Part shown: piece after piece, positions 15,055 to 23,800 of the stretch | Layout: each line of letters opens with the position of its first letter | Numbering within the stretch: position 1 is the first letter of the stretch | From: JANYJJ01 sp038241115 | Lineage (GTDB): Bacteria; Pseudomonadota; Gammaproteobacteria; Burkholderiales; Burkholderiaceae_C | Assembly (NCBI GenBank): GCA_038241115.1 | Contig: JBBRGA010000020.1 | Location: forward strand, 1 to 31,550 | Reading direction: 5' to 3' | Length of the DNA: 31,550 nt | Position numbers and translations under genes: made by a program | The notes under the pieces: model-generated | Database searches by the model: none | Seen by the model: the letters and a program-made list of their open reading frames with translations, nothing else | What the model was told of the DNA's origin: nothing

Positions 15055-15908
15055 AGTTGTGCGGTTTTGACGTCGGCATCACCCAGCCATTTTTCTTGAT
15101 CGCCGGGCCCTGCGTGGTCGAGTCTGAGCAACTGCAAATGGACGTGGCCGGTGCGTTGAAAGAAATGACCGCGCAACTTGGTATTCCCTTCATTTTTAAA
15201 AGCAGCTTTGACAAAGCCAACCGTTCCAGTGGAGCCACATTTCGCGGCCCGGGCATTGAGCGCGGTCTGGAAATTCTGGCCAAGGTGAAGCGCGAGTTGA
15301 ACGTGCCCTTGCTCACCGACGTGCACAGCGAATCTCAGATCGCTGCCGTCTCTGCCGTGGTGGATGTTTTGCAAACGCCGGCGTTTTTGTGCCGCCAAAC
15401 TGACTTCATCACCGCGGTGGCGCAATCGGGCAGGCCAGTGAACATCAAGAAGGGCCAGTTCCTCGCGCCGCACGACATGAAGAACGTGATCGATAAAGCA
15501 CGTGCTGCGGCGCGTGCCAAAGGTTTTCCCGAAGACAACTTCATGGCCTGTGAACGCGGGGCCAGCTTTGGCTACAACAACCTGGTCAGCGACATGCGCA
15601 GCCTGGCCATCATGCGAGAGACCGGCGCGCCGGTGGTGTTTGACGCCACGCATTCGGTCCAGTTGCCCGGCGGCCAAGGCACCAGTTCGGGCGACCAGCG
15701 CGAGTTCGTGCCTGTGCTGGCGCGCGCAGCGATCGCCGTGGGCGTGGCCGGTGTGTTCATGGAAACCCATCCCGACCCGGCCAACGCCATGAGTGATGGC
15801 CCCAACGCCGTGCCGCTGCGGCACATGCGCGCTTTGCTCGAGCAATTGGTGTCTATTGACCGTGTGATCAAAGCCCAGCCGCTGCTGGAAAACGATTTTT
15901 CTTGTTGA
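15051..15908 (+). CDS. kdsA: 3-deoxy-8-phosphooctulonate (KDO-8-P) synthase, metal-dependent type
   Basis: A 285-residue cytosolic enzyme that condenses phosphoenolpyruvate with arabinose 5-phosphate, giving KDO-8-phosphate for lipopolysaccharide inner core. Motifs: AGPCVVES at 18-25, KSSFDKANRSS, RGPGIERGL, LTDVHSE, and FDATHSVQLPGGQG with ETHPDPANAMSDGPN near the end. Cys21 sits where E. coli KdsA has Asn, so this belongs to the metal-dependent class, as in Aquifex. The frame is open upstream inside pyrG. The true start is ATG 15051, overlapping the pyrG stop (ATGA), which implies translational coupling. A Gram-negative envelope is therefore expected. Confidence 0.96.
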   Translation: MKLCGFDVGITQPFFLIAGPCVVESEQLQMDVAGALKEMTAQLGIPFIFKSSFDKANRSSGATFRGPGIERGLEILAKVKRELNVPLLTDVHSESQIAAVSAVVDVLQTPAFLCRQTDFITAVAQSGRPVNIKKGQFLAPHDMKNVIDKARAAARAKGFPEDNFMACERGASFGYNNLVSDMRSLAIMRETGAPVVFDATHSVQLPGGQGTSSGDQREFVPVLARAAIAVGVAGVFMETHPDPANAMSDGPNAVPLRHMRALLEQLVSIDRVIKAQPLLENDFSC

Positions 15909-15947
15909 AATAGCGTTGCTGAAACTAATTACCTGGAGGCGAACTTC

Positions 15948-16244
15948 GTGACTGAAGCCTATTTGATCGTTGAATCACAAGTGACCGACCCCGAGGCATT
16001 CAAGGCCTACATGGCGGCAGCGCCGCTTGCGGTGAAGCAATTTGCAGGTGAGTATTTGGCACGCGGTGGCCGCATGCAAGTGCTTGAAGGCGACTGGAAT
16101 CCCCCGCGCTTGACGGTGTTGCGTTTCCCCGACTTTGAACAGGCGAAGGCCATGTACGCCAGCCCCGCCTACACAGCAGCCCGCGCCATGCGCCAAGGTG
16201 CCGCGGCCATGTTCAACATGGTGGTGGTTGAAGGGCTGGCTTGA
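15948..16244 (+). CDS. DUF1330 family protein
   Basis: A 98-residue dimeric alpha/beta-barrel-like protein (ferredoxin-like fold) of the DUF1330 group. The sequence follows the family pattern: AYLIVESQVTDPEAFKAYM, EYLARGGRMQVLEGDW, and FPDFEQAKAMYASPAYTAAR. Function in this family is unknown. The start is GTG 15948, supported by TGGAGG at 15934-15939. It sits 39 bases after kdsA and is followed by eno, a position often seen in Burkholderiales. No signal peptide and no obvious catalytic residues. Confidence 0.9.
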   Translation: MTEAYLIVESQVTDPEAFKAYMAAAPLAVKQFAGEYLARGGRMQVLEGDWNPPRLTVLRFPDFEQAKAMYASPAYTAARAMRQGAAAMFNMVVVEGLA

Positions 16245-16297
16245 ACGATCTGTCTCGCTGACCGCCGATGTTTGATTTTCAGAAAACACACTCTCAA

Positions 16298-16359
16298 ACC
16301 CGTTCGGGCTGAGGTATCCAAGTCCTGCGCTGGCCTTCGACACCTCAGTCCGAACGGGT
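16298..16359. repeat. REP-like inverted repeat upstream of eno (copy 1)
   Basis: Arms of 21 bases at 16298-16318 and 16339-16359 are inverted copies with two mismatches, around a 20-base loop. The left arm reads ACCCGTTCGGGCTGAGGTAT(C). The same sequence family recurs at 19393-19453. It lies between DUF1330 and eno and would form a stable hairpin in the transcript. Confidence 0.75.
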
Positions 16360-16415
16360 GGGTGTCGCAAACGGCGCAACACCCACCCCACCGAATCCGT
16401 CTTCCAAGGAAAAAA

Positions 16416-17699
16416 ATGAGCGCAATTGTTGACATCGTCGGCCGTGAAATTCTGGACAGCCGTGGCAACCCCACCGTCGAATGTGATGTTCTGCTGGAGT
16501 CGGGTGTGATGGGCCGCGCTGCCGTGCCTTCGGGCGCGTCCACCGGGTCGCGCGAGGCCATCGAGTTGCGCGACGGCGACAAAGCTCGCTACCTCGGTAA
16601 AGGCGTGCTGAAGGCGGTCGAGCACGTGAACACAGAAATCAGCGAAGCCGTGTTGGGCCTGGATGCATCAGAGCAGGCCTTTCTCGACCGCACGTTGATT
16701 GAGCTCGACGGCACGCACAACAAAGCCCGCCTCGGTGCCAACGCCACGCTGGCCGTGAGCATGGCCGTGGCGCGCGCGGCCGCCGAAGAAAGCGGCTTGC
16801 CGCTTTACCGGTATTTCGGCGGTTCGGGTGCCATGCAATTGCCTGTGCCGATGATGAACGTCATCAACGGCGGCGAGCACGCCAACAACAACCTCGATCT
16901 GCAAGAGTTGATGATCATTCCCGTCGGCGCGCCCACCTTCCGCGAAGCCATGCGCTACGGCGCCGAGGTGTTTCATGCGCTCAAGAAAATCTTGAATGAC
17001 AAAGGCATGAGCACCGCCGTGGGTGACGAAGGCGGCTTCGCGCCCAGTTTGGCCAGCCATGAAGCGGCCATCCAAATGATTTTGGAAGCCATCGACAAGG
17101 CCGGTTACACCGCAGGCACGCAAATCGCGCTGGGTCTGGACTGCGCGGCCACCGAGTTCTATAAAAACGGCAAGTACGAATTGGCCGGAGAAGGCATGTC
17201 GCTCACCGCCCCGGAGTGGACCGACATCCTTGCCACCTGGTGCGACAAGTACCCCATCATCAGCATCGAAGACGGCATGGCCGAAAACGACTGGGACGGC
17301 TGGAAGCACCTCTCTGAGCGCCTGAGTTCCAAAATTCAATTGGTGGGCGACGATCTGTTCGTCACCAACACGAAAATTTTGAAAGAAGGCATCGACAAGC
17401 GGATTGCCAATTCCATCCTCATCAAGATCAACCAAATCGGCACGCTGACCGAAACCTTCGCCGCCATCGAGATGGCCAAGCGCGCCAATTACACCGCGGT
17501 GATCAGCCACCGCTCCGGCGAAACCGAGGACACCACCATCGCCGACATCGCGGTGGGCACCAACGCCGGGCAAATCAAAACCGGCTCCATCAGCCGCAGC
17601 GACCGCATGGCGAAATACAACCAGTTGCTGCGCATCGAAGAAGACTTGGGCGACGTGGCCAGCTACCCCGGACGCGCTGCGTTTTACAACCTGCGCTGA
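16416..17699 (+). CDS. eno: Enolase (phosphopyruvate hydratase)
   Basis: A 427-residue glycolytic enzyme converting 2-phosphoglycerate and phosphoenolpyruvate; also a usual RNA degradosome partner in proteobacteria. Conserved motifs run in order: AIVDIVGREILDSRGNPTVE, the mobile loop PSGASTGSREA, GDEGGFAPSL, metal and active-site segments SIEDGMAENDWDGW and LVGDDLFVTN, and SHRSGETEDTTIAD. The frame is open to 16272, but the upstream part encodes the REP-like repeat, so the start is ATG 16416. It is supported by the ribosome binding site AAGGA at 16406-16410 and by the family N-terminus (MSAIVDI). Confidence 0.97.
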   Translation: MSAIVDIVGREILDSRGNPTVECDVLLESGVMGRAAVPSGASTGSREAIELRDGDKARYLGKGVLKAVEHVNTEISEAVLGLDASEQAFLDRTLIELDGTHNKARLGANATLAVSMAVARAAAEESGLPLYRYFGGSGAMQLPVPMMNVINGGEHANNNLDLQELMIIPVGAPTFREAMRYGAEVFHALKKILNDKGMSTAVGDEGGFAPSLASHEAAIQMILEAIDKAGYTAGTQIALGLDCAATEFYKNGKYELAGEGMSLTAPEWTDILATWCDKYPIISIEDGMAENDWDGWKHLSERLSSKIQLVGDDLFVTNTKILKEGIDKRIANSILIKINQIGTLTETFAAIEMAKRANYTAVISHRSGETEDTTIADIAVGTNAGQIKTGSISRSDRMAKYNQLLRIEEDLGDVASYPGRAAFYNLR

Positions 17700-17730
17700 A
17701 AGCGCCGCAACACAAAAACAGGTCGACCTC

Positions 17731-18024
17731 GTGCGCTTCATCACCGCTGTCTTGACGCTGCTGATTGCACTGGTCCACGCCGAACTTTGGTTCGGCAAGG
17801 GCAGCGTGCCACGCGTGATGCAGTTGCAAGCCAAGCTGGATGAACAGAAGCTCGCCAACCAAGCCGCGCAGCGTCGCAACGATCAATTGGTGGCCGAGGT
17901 CAGTGACCTGAAAGAAGGCCTGGAAATGGTCGAAGAAAAGGCCCGAAGCGATTTGGGCATGGTCAAGGCCGATGAAATCTTGGTGCAAATTTCCACACCA
18001 CAGGCCTTGAAGCCGGTTCGTTAG
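17731..18024 (+). CDS. ftsB: Cell division protein FtsB
   Basis: A 97-residue inner-membrane protein. One short membrane segment (residues 3-19), then a Lys/Glu/Gln-rich coiled coil (about 28-75), ending in the FtsB-like ARSDLGMVKADEILVQI. FtsB forms a complex with FtsL and FtsQ that activates septal peptidoglycan synthesis. The position directly after eno is typical and strengthens the call. The start is GTG 17731; no ATG is available in this frame and the 31-base gap to eno suggests co-transcription. Confidence 0.92.
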   Translation: MRFITAVLTLLIALVHAELWFGKGSVPRVMQLQAKLDEQKLANQAAQRRNDQLVAEVSDLKEGLEMVEEKARSDLGMVKADEILVQISTPQALKPVR

Positions 18025-18063
18025 GTCGCTGACCATGGTCGCGAGCCGTATCCGACGTCCACG

Positions 18064-18702
18064 ATGACTGCCCTGCTCGCATGGATGCAGCCTTGGTTTG
18101 CGCCCGCCTTCACAGCCTGGGCGATTCCGTTTACCTGGCTTGAGATCGTGGCCGTTGTGTTGTCCATCGCGATGGTGGTGTGCAACATGCGCGTCAACCC
18201 ACTCGGTTGGCCGCTGGCCATCGCAGCCTCTCTGCTTTACTTCGCGCTGTTCTGGAACAGCAAGCTTTACGGAGACGCTGGCCTGCAAATTTTCTTTGTG
18301 GTGATCGCGGCCTGGGGCTGGTGGCAGTGGCTGCGCGGTACTGCTGCCGACGGCCAGGCGCTGAAGGTGCAAACGCTGAGCCGCCAAGGTCGCATCACTG
18401 CGGCGCTCGTCGTGCTCGTCAGCTGGCCTGCCGTGGGCTGGTTTTTGAAAAGTTACACCGACACCGACGTGCCCTGGTGGGACGCCTTTCCCACCGCCGC
18501 CAGCATCGTCGGGCAGTGGTTGCTGGGGCGCAAATACCTGGAAAACTGGGCCACCTGGGTGGTCGTCAACGTGGTCAGCGTGGGCTTGTTTGCGTACAAA
18601 GGTTTGTGGCTCACCACGGCGCTTTATGTTGTGTTTGTGGTGATGTCGGTGGCGGGTTGGCGAGCCTGGCAGCGCCTTATTTCTGCGCCTTCGGTCAGGT
18701 GA
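18064..18702 (+). CDS. pnuC: PnuC-family transporter (nicotinamide riboside uptake)
   Basis: A 212-residue inner-membrane protein with about seven membrane helices. PnuC hallmarks: WLEIVAVVLSIAMVVCNMRV, NPLGWPLAIAASLLYFALFW, and the Trp-rich AAWGWWQWL. Family members move nicotinamide riboside (others thiamin) by facilitated diffusion with trapping by a kinase. The next gene is a NadR-like kinase whose GTG start overlaps the pnuC stop by four bases. That pairing supports nicotinamide riboside as substrate, by inference. No riboswitch fits in the 39-base gap upstream. Confidence 0.92.
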   Translation: MTALLAWMQPWFAPAFTAWAIPFTWLEIVAVVLSIAMVVCNMRVNPLGWPLAIAASLLYFALFWNSKLYGDAGLQIFFVVIAAWGWWQWLRGTAADGQALKVQTLSRQGRITAALVVLVSWPAVGWFLKSYTDTDVPWWDAFPTAASIVGQWLLGRKYLENWATWVVVNVVSVGLFAYKGLWLTTALYVVFVVMSVAGWRAWQRLISAPSVR

Positions 18703-19331
18703 ATCTCGTCATCGCCTTGCTCGGCGCTGAAAGCACTGGCAAATCGGATTTGGCCGAGGCCATGGTGGCAGCGCTGACCACCGAGGGACTCAGTGCGGTG
18801 GTGGTGCCCGAGTACCTGCGCGAGTTTTGTGATGCGCACGGCCGAACGCCGCTGCAAAGCGAACAAGCGCAGATCGCAGAAGTTCAGACGCAGCGCATTC
18901 AACAAGCGGCGCAGGAATTTGACATCGTCGTTGCCGACACGACTGCGTTGATGACGGCTGTTTACAGCGACATCGTGTTTGCCGACCGAAGGCTTTATTC
19001 GCAGGCCGTCCGCGACCACAGCGCTGCTGAAGTCACTTTGCTCACCGCGCTTGATTTGCCGTGGCTGCCCGACGGCCTGCAGCGCGATGGCCCGCATGTG
19101 CGCGAGCCGGTGGACACCCTGCTGCGCGCTGCGCTTGCCGCAGCAAACATCAACTATTCGGTGGTGTTTGGCACCGGCGAAGCGCGACTGAAATCGGCGT
19201 TGAAAACGGTTCACAGAGCGTTGTTCGATTCGACAGGCGTTAGCGAAAACCAGGGCTCAAATGCGCGTTGGCATTGGCGCTGTGAGCGGTGTGGCGATTC
19301 GAGCTGCGAGCGCTTGACGCTGCCGCGGTGA
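18699..19331 (+). CDS. NadR-like ATPase, probable ribosylnicotinamide kinase
   Basis: A 210-residue P-loop protein with Walker A GAESTGKS at residues 9-16, a VVVPEYLREF segment and the DIVVADTTALM stretch, all like the kinase domain of NadR. It lacks NadR's HTH and adenylyltransferase domains, so it should phosphorylate nicotinamide riboside to NMN right after PnuC imports it. The C-terminus has a small Cys-rich tail, Cys-x2-Cys-x4-Cys (CERCGDSSCE), that could bind a metal. The GTG start overlaps the pnuC stop (GTGA), so translation is coupled. Other P-loop nucleoside kinase roles are possible. Confidence 0.82.
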   Translation: MNLVIALLGAESTGKSDLAEAMVAALTTEGLSAVVVPEYLREFCDAHGRTPLQSEQAQIAEVQTQRIQQAAQEFDIVVADTTALMTAVYSDIVFADRRLYSQAVRDHSAAEVTLLTALDLPWLPDGLQRDGPHVREPVDTLLRAALAAANINYSVVFGTGEARLKSALKTVHRALFDSTGVSENQGSNARWHWRCERCGDSSCERLTLPR

Positions 19332-19392
19332 CTTGCGCGCCACAGGCACCTTGCTCACCCGGCCATTTCCGTTCGCCCTGAGGCGAATCTTC

Positions 19393-19453
19393 CGATCGCC
19401 CTGAGGTATCGAAGGAAGCGCCAGACAAGGGCTTCGACACCTCAGTCCGAACG
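19393..19453. repeat. REP-like inverted repeat (copy 2), between convergent genes
   Basis: The left arm CGATCGCCCTGAGGTATCGA (from 19393) and the right arm from CTTCGACACCTCAGTCCGAA (from 19432) are imperfect inverted copies (four mismatches in 22) around a 17-base loop. An extra partial left copy (CCGTTCGCCCTGAGG) lies at 19369-19383. The right arm shares CACCTCAGTCCGAACG with copy 1. It lies between the kinase gene and a convergent minus-strand gene, where it could act as a two-way terminator. Confidence 0.7.
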
Positions 19454-19560
19454 AGGCGGGGGTGAGAAGGTCGCATTGAGAGAAAAAGTCAGCCCTGACG
19501 CTTCATCACATCGTGTCGCGCGGTAGCTTAATGGCGCTGCACTGTTCGAATCGGACGACC

Positions 19561-20073
19561 TCAACCCGGCTTTCGAAACTCGTTCTCAATCCAAGCCGAG
19601 GCACTTGTTGCCGTCAGCTTGAAATTTGGCGGCACTCGCACTTCGCCGAGCAGATCGCCCACCGCCGTGCCGTTGCTGCTGTACGCCCGCAGCATGGCGT
19701 GTGCATCGTCTTCATCCGGCACGATGTCCAGCGTCACGCTGACCTTCGTGTTCGATCCTTCACCCGCCACCCTTACCGACACCTCTCGGTGCAACTGCGA
19801 GTGCAATTGCTGCTCGTGTCTCCGCAGCACTTCCGCGGCTGTTTTTACCAGCGTGTTGAAGGCCGACTTGTCCAGCGGCTTTGGGTTCTTTTTGTCGCGC
19901 CCCATGGTCCACGGGCCGACCAGCGCGGGCTCAATTTCGCCCACTTTCGTCATGGCCACAGCCCAGCCTTCGTCGTCTTCATTTTTGATGACCTTGGCCG
20001 TCCATTCGCCCTCGCGCCACAAACGGGCTTCGAAGATGGATTCGTCTTGCGTGTCGAGGTCTGGTGTGGTCAT
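19561..20073 (-). CDS. Hypothetical protein, unknown function
   Basis: A 170-residue, charged, soluble-looking protein with no signal peptide or membrane segment. Residues 15-60 (FEARLWREGEWTAKVIKNED, then GWAVAMTKVGEIEPALVGPW) look like a beta-rich domain. A Lys/Leu helix (about 70-100, KPLDKSAFNTLVKTAAEVLRRH) follows, then a Val-rich stretch. Plus-strand frames over the same bases are Arg/Ser/His-rich and look like shadows. I do not recognise the family. It lies 102 bases downstream of the Lrp-like gene on the same strand and may be in its transcript. Confidence 0.75.
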   Translation of the reverse strand: MTTPDLDTQDESIFEARLWREGEWTAKVIKNEDDEGWAVAMTKVGEIEPALVGPWTMGRDKKNPKPLDKSAFNTLVKTAAEVLRRHEQQLHSQLHREVSVRVAGEGSNTKVSVTLDIVPDEDDAHAMLRAYSSNGTAVGDLLGEVRVPPNFKLTATSASAWIENEFRKPG

Positions 20074-20175
20074 GGAGCGCGTTGAAAGCAGTGATCTTTC
20101 ATCTTAGCCTTGGCTTTGGTTCGACCTCTGCGTTGGCTTGACCGGGAGCGGTGATTGCGAAGTTTTCGGGTGCCG

Positions 20176-20733
20176 TCACAAGTGCCCGGACAGCTTCAAA
20201 TGGCCCAACGGCAAAGCCGCCCCGGCCTTCACTTCGCCCAGGGAAAAACTCGTGTGGATGTCTTTCACGTTGGGCAAGTTCAACAGCGTTTGAATCGAAA
20301 ATTTCGAGAACGCTTCCAGGTCAGTCGCCATGACTTGCAGCTCGAACGTGCCCGCGCCTGAGATGTAGTGACAGGCGATGACTTCGGGCAGCGCGCGGAT
20401 GGCTTCTTCCAACACCCGGGTGGCCGAGCCGGTATTGCGTTCAGCGTCCACGCGCACAAAAGCCAGTACGCCGAGGCCGATTTTTCGGCGGTCCAACTCG
20501 GCCCGGTAGCCGGTGATGAAATGTTGCTCTTCCAAGCGTTTTACGCGCCGCCAGGTGGGCGCGGCCGACAACCCGATGCGAGCCGCCAATTCGGTGTTGG
20601 ACAGGCGAGCGTCTTGCTGAAGTTCGGCCAAGATCAGCACGTCGTAGCGGTCCAGTGGCGCACTCACAGCCACTTCCTCGACCGCGGCCTCCGTCGAACC
20701 AGTGGTTTTCCCTGAAGTCTGATTTTTTAGCAT
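20176..20733 (-). CDS. Lrp/AsnC family transcriptional regulator
   Basis: A 185-residue DNA-binding regulator. The N-terminus is a 25-residue Ser/Thr/Glu-rich extension. Then comes the Lrp HTH (LQQDARLSNTELAARIGLSA...RRVKRLEEQ). The C-terminal RAM/ligand-sensing domain follows (LGVLAFVRVDAERN, ACHYISGAGTFELQVMATD). It is transcribed divergently from the indolepyruvate ferredoxin oxidoreductase gene, which is its likely target, with amino acids as probable effectors; both points are inferred from location. The start is set at ATG 20733; a TTG nine bases upstream is less likely. Confidence 0.92.
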   Translation of the reverse strand: MLKNQTSGKTTGSTEAAVEEVAVSAPLDRYDVLILAELQQDARLSNTELAARIGLSAAPTWRRVKRLEEQHFITGYRAELDRRKIGLGVLAFVRVDAERNTGSATRVLEEAIRALPEVIACHYISGAGTFELQVMATDLEAFSKFSIQTLLNLPNVKDIHTSFSLGEVKAGAALPLGHLKLSGHL

Positions 20734-20779
20734 GATTGTCAATTTTTATTAATTAACGCAGCAAGATTATTGCGCTGAG

Positions 20780-20815
20780 CCGGCTGTTCAAGGCAAAGAA
20801 AGAAAAGACAGCCGG
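20780..20815. promoter_or_regulatory. Inverted repeat in the lrp-type / oxidoreductase intergenic region
   Basis: CCGGCTGT at 20780-20787 and ACAGCCGG at 20808-20815 are perfect eight-base inverted copies, centres 28 bases apart. They lie in the 149-base divergent region, which is AT-rich toward the regulator (20743-20760). The spacing is near three helical turns, so a dimeric or Lrp-type regulator could bind both halves. It could equally form a hairpin in the oxidoreductase leader. Inference only. Confidence 0.4.
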
Positions 20816-20882
20816 TTCAACCGTCCCTAGACTTGCCCCAAGCTGCCGCGCAGTTTTTGCTGTTTATTTTTGGAGTCTCCTG

Positions 20883-23800
20883 ATGAATGCACCTCTGCCC
20901 GAATCCGTCCGCCAAGCGCTCGAACTTGTCACTTTGGACGACAAATACAGCTTGGCCAGCGGTCGCGCTTTCATGAGCGGCACGCAGGCTTTGGTTCGCT
21001 TGCCCATGCTGCAGCGCCAGCGCGATGCCAGCAACGGCCTGAACACCGCCGGCTTCATCAGCGGCTACCGCGGCTCGCCACTGGGTGGTTACGACCAGGC
21101 TTTGTGGTCGGCCAAAAAACATCTGGCGTCGCAAAACATCGTGTTCCAACCCGGCGTGAATGAAGAGCTGGCAGCCACCGCGCTGTGGGGCACGCAGCAG
21201 CTGGACATATTTCCGCAAACCAAAAAATTCGACGGCGTGTTTGGCATTTGGTACGGCAAGGGCCCAGGCGTGGACCGCTGCTCTGATGTGTTCAAACACG
21301 CCAACATGGCCGGCACTGCAAAACACGGCGGTGTGATTGCCATTGCCGGTGACGACCACATTGCAAAAAGCAGCACCGCCGCCCACCAAAGCGACCACAT
21401 CTTCAAGGCTTGCGGCCTGCCGGTGTTCTTCCCCAGCAGCGTGCAAGACATCCTGGACATGGGCCTGCATGCCTTTGCCATGAGCCGCTTTGCCGGCGTG
21501 TGGAGTGGCATGAAAACCATCCAGGAAATTGTCGAGTCATCGAGCAGCGTGTATGTCGATCCCGACCGCGTGAACATCGTCATTCCCACCGATTTTCAGG
21601 TGCCTGAAGGTGGTTTGCACATCCGTTGGCCCGACGCGCCGCTGGAGCAAGAAGCGCGTTTGATGAACCACAAGTGGTATGCCGCGTTGGCTTATGTGCG
21701 CGCCAACAAGCTGAACCACAACGTGATTGCCGGAGCCAACGACAGGTTTGGTCTGATCGCTTCAGGCAAGGCCTACAACGACACCCGCCAAGCGCTGATC
21801 GACCTCGGTTTGACCGACGATGAATGCAGCCGTTTGGGCATACGTCTGCACAAAGTGAATGTGGTGTGGCCGCTGGAAGCGACCATCACGCGCGACTTTG
21901 CCCGTGGTTTGCAGGAAATCCTGGTGGTCGAAGAAAAGCGCCAAGTCATTGAGTACCAACTCAAAGAAGAGTTGTACAACTGGCGCAGCGACGTGCGCCC
22001 CAACGTGCTGGGCAAGTTTGACGAAGCGCCCGACGATCAAAGCGGCGGCGAGTGGAGCCAGCCGAACCCGAGCGGCAATTGGCTGCTGCGCGCGCAGGCC
22101 GACCTGACGCCCGCCATCATTGCCCGCGCGATATCCAAGCGCCTGAAAAAACTGGGCGTCGACGCCGACACCGCGCGCCGCATGGACGAGCGCATCGCCA
22201 TGGTGGAAGCCAAAGAAAGCAGCATGACGGTGCTGAACGCCGAGGGCATCACGGCCGCCGACGCAGCCGGTGAACGCACGCCGTTTTTCTGCAGCGGCTG
22301 CCCGCACAACACCTCCACCCGCGTGCCCGAAGGCTCGCGCGCACTGGCCGGCATCGGCTGCCATTACATGACTGTGTGGATGGACCGCAGCACCGTCACC
22401 TTCAGCCAGATGGGCGGCGAAGGCGTGGCCTGGGTCGGGCAGGCGCCGTTCACCACCGACAAACATGTGTTCGCCAATTTGGGCGACGGCACCTACTACC
22501 ACTCGGGCTTGCTGGCGGTGCGCCAGAGTCTGGCGGCGGGCGTGAACATCACCTACAAAATTTTGTTCAACGACGCCGTGGCCATGACCGGCGGCCAACC
22601 GGTAGACGGCACCTTGCGCGTGCCTGAGATGACGCGCGAGCTGGAAGCCGAGGGCGTGAAGAAGATCGTGGTCGTCACTGATGAGCCAGAAAAGTACGAC
22701 AGCGTCACCAACCTCGCGCCCGGCGTCACCGTGCACCACCGCGATGAGCTTGATGCCATCCAAAAGCAGCTGCGCGAGATCGAAGGCTGCACCGTCATCG
22801 TTTACGACCAAACCTGCGCCACCGAAAAACGCCGTCGCCGCAAGCGCGGCACACTGGTGGAACCAGCCAAGCGCGTGGTCATCAACGAGCTGGTGTGTGA
22901 AGGCTGCGGCGACTGTTCGGTGCAAAGCAATTGCCTCAGCGTGGAGCCGATAGAAACCGAGTTCGGCCGCAAGCGTCGCATCAACCAGAACACCTGCAAC
23001 AAAGACTATTCCTGCGTGAAAGGTTTTTGCCCGAGTTTCGTCACGGTAGAAGGCGGGCAAATGAAGAGCGCCAAGAAGGCAGCGGCGCAAAAACCAGATC
23101 CCTTCAAACTGCCTGCGATTGCTCATCCTCTGTTGCCGCTGTGCGAAGCACCGTGGGGCATCGTGGTGGCTGGCGTGGGCGGCACCGGCGTGATCACGAT
23201 CGGCCAACTGCTGGGCATGGCGGCGCACCTCGAGGGCAAAGGCATCGTCACGCAAGACGCGGGCGGCCTGGCACAAAAAGGCGGCGGCACGTGGAGCCAC
23301 ATCCAAATTGCCAACCGACTGGAGGCGATCTCGACCACCAAAGTAGGCACGGCTGAGGCGGATCTGGTGATCGGCTGCGACCCCATCGTCAGTGCCAACA
23401 AAGCCACCGTGGCTGTCATGCGCATGGGCCGCACCTACGTGGCGCTGAACACCCACGGCACACCCACGGCAGCCTTTGTGAGCAACCCCAATTGGCAGTT
23501 TCCGGCTGCCAACTGCGACACCGCCATTTCCGCCGCCGTGGGTGCCGATCACGTCGGCCGCGTGGACGCCGATTTACTGGCCGTGCAGCTGGTGGGTGAC
23601 TCGCTCTACACCAACCCCTTGATGCTGGGTTACGCCTGGCAGCAGGGCCGCATCCCGCTGAGCCACGCCGCTTTGATGCGTGCCATCGAGCTGAACAACG
23701 TGCAGGTCGACAACAACAAGCTCGCCTTCGAGTGGGGCCGCCGTGCTGCACATGATCTGCCCGCCGTGCTGGCCACTTTGGCCCCGGCTCAAGTGATCAC

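Noticed and set aside
16272..16415. N-terminal extension of enolase
   Set aside because: It encodes the REP-like repeat; ATG 16416 has a ribosome binding site and matches the family.
18025..18063. Riboswitch (TPP or NAD type) ahead of pnuC
   Set aside because: Only 39 bases are free and no matching motif is seen.
19510..19556. tRNA-like sequence: GGTAGCTTAATGG followed by GTTCGAATC
   Set aside because: The two strings resemble a D-arm and a T-arm but are only about 15 bases apart; there is no anticodon arm, and the T-stem pairs over only three positions. At most a tRNA relic.
19513..20107. Plus-strand open frames over the unknown minus-strand gene
   Set aside because: Arg/Ser/His/Cys-rich composition, no plausible start signals; the minus-strand frame has normal protein composition.
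21762..23552. 596-codon open frame antisense to the indolepyruvate oxidoreductase gene
   Set aside because: His/Ala/Gly-rich composition typical of a shadow frame in GC-rich DNA; the sense gene is unmistakable.
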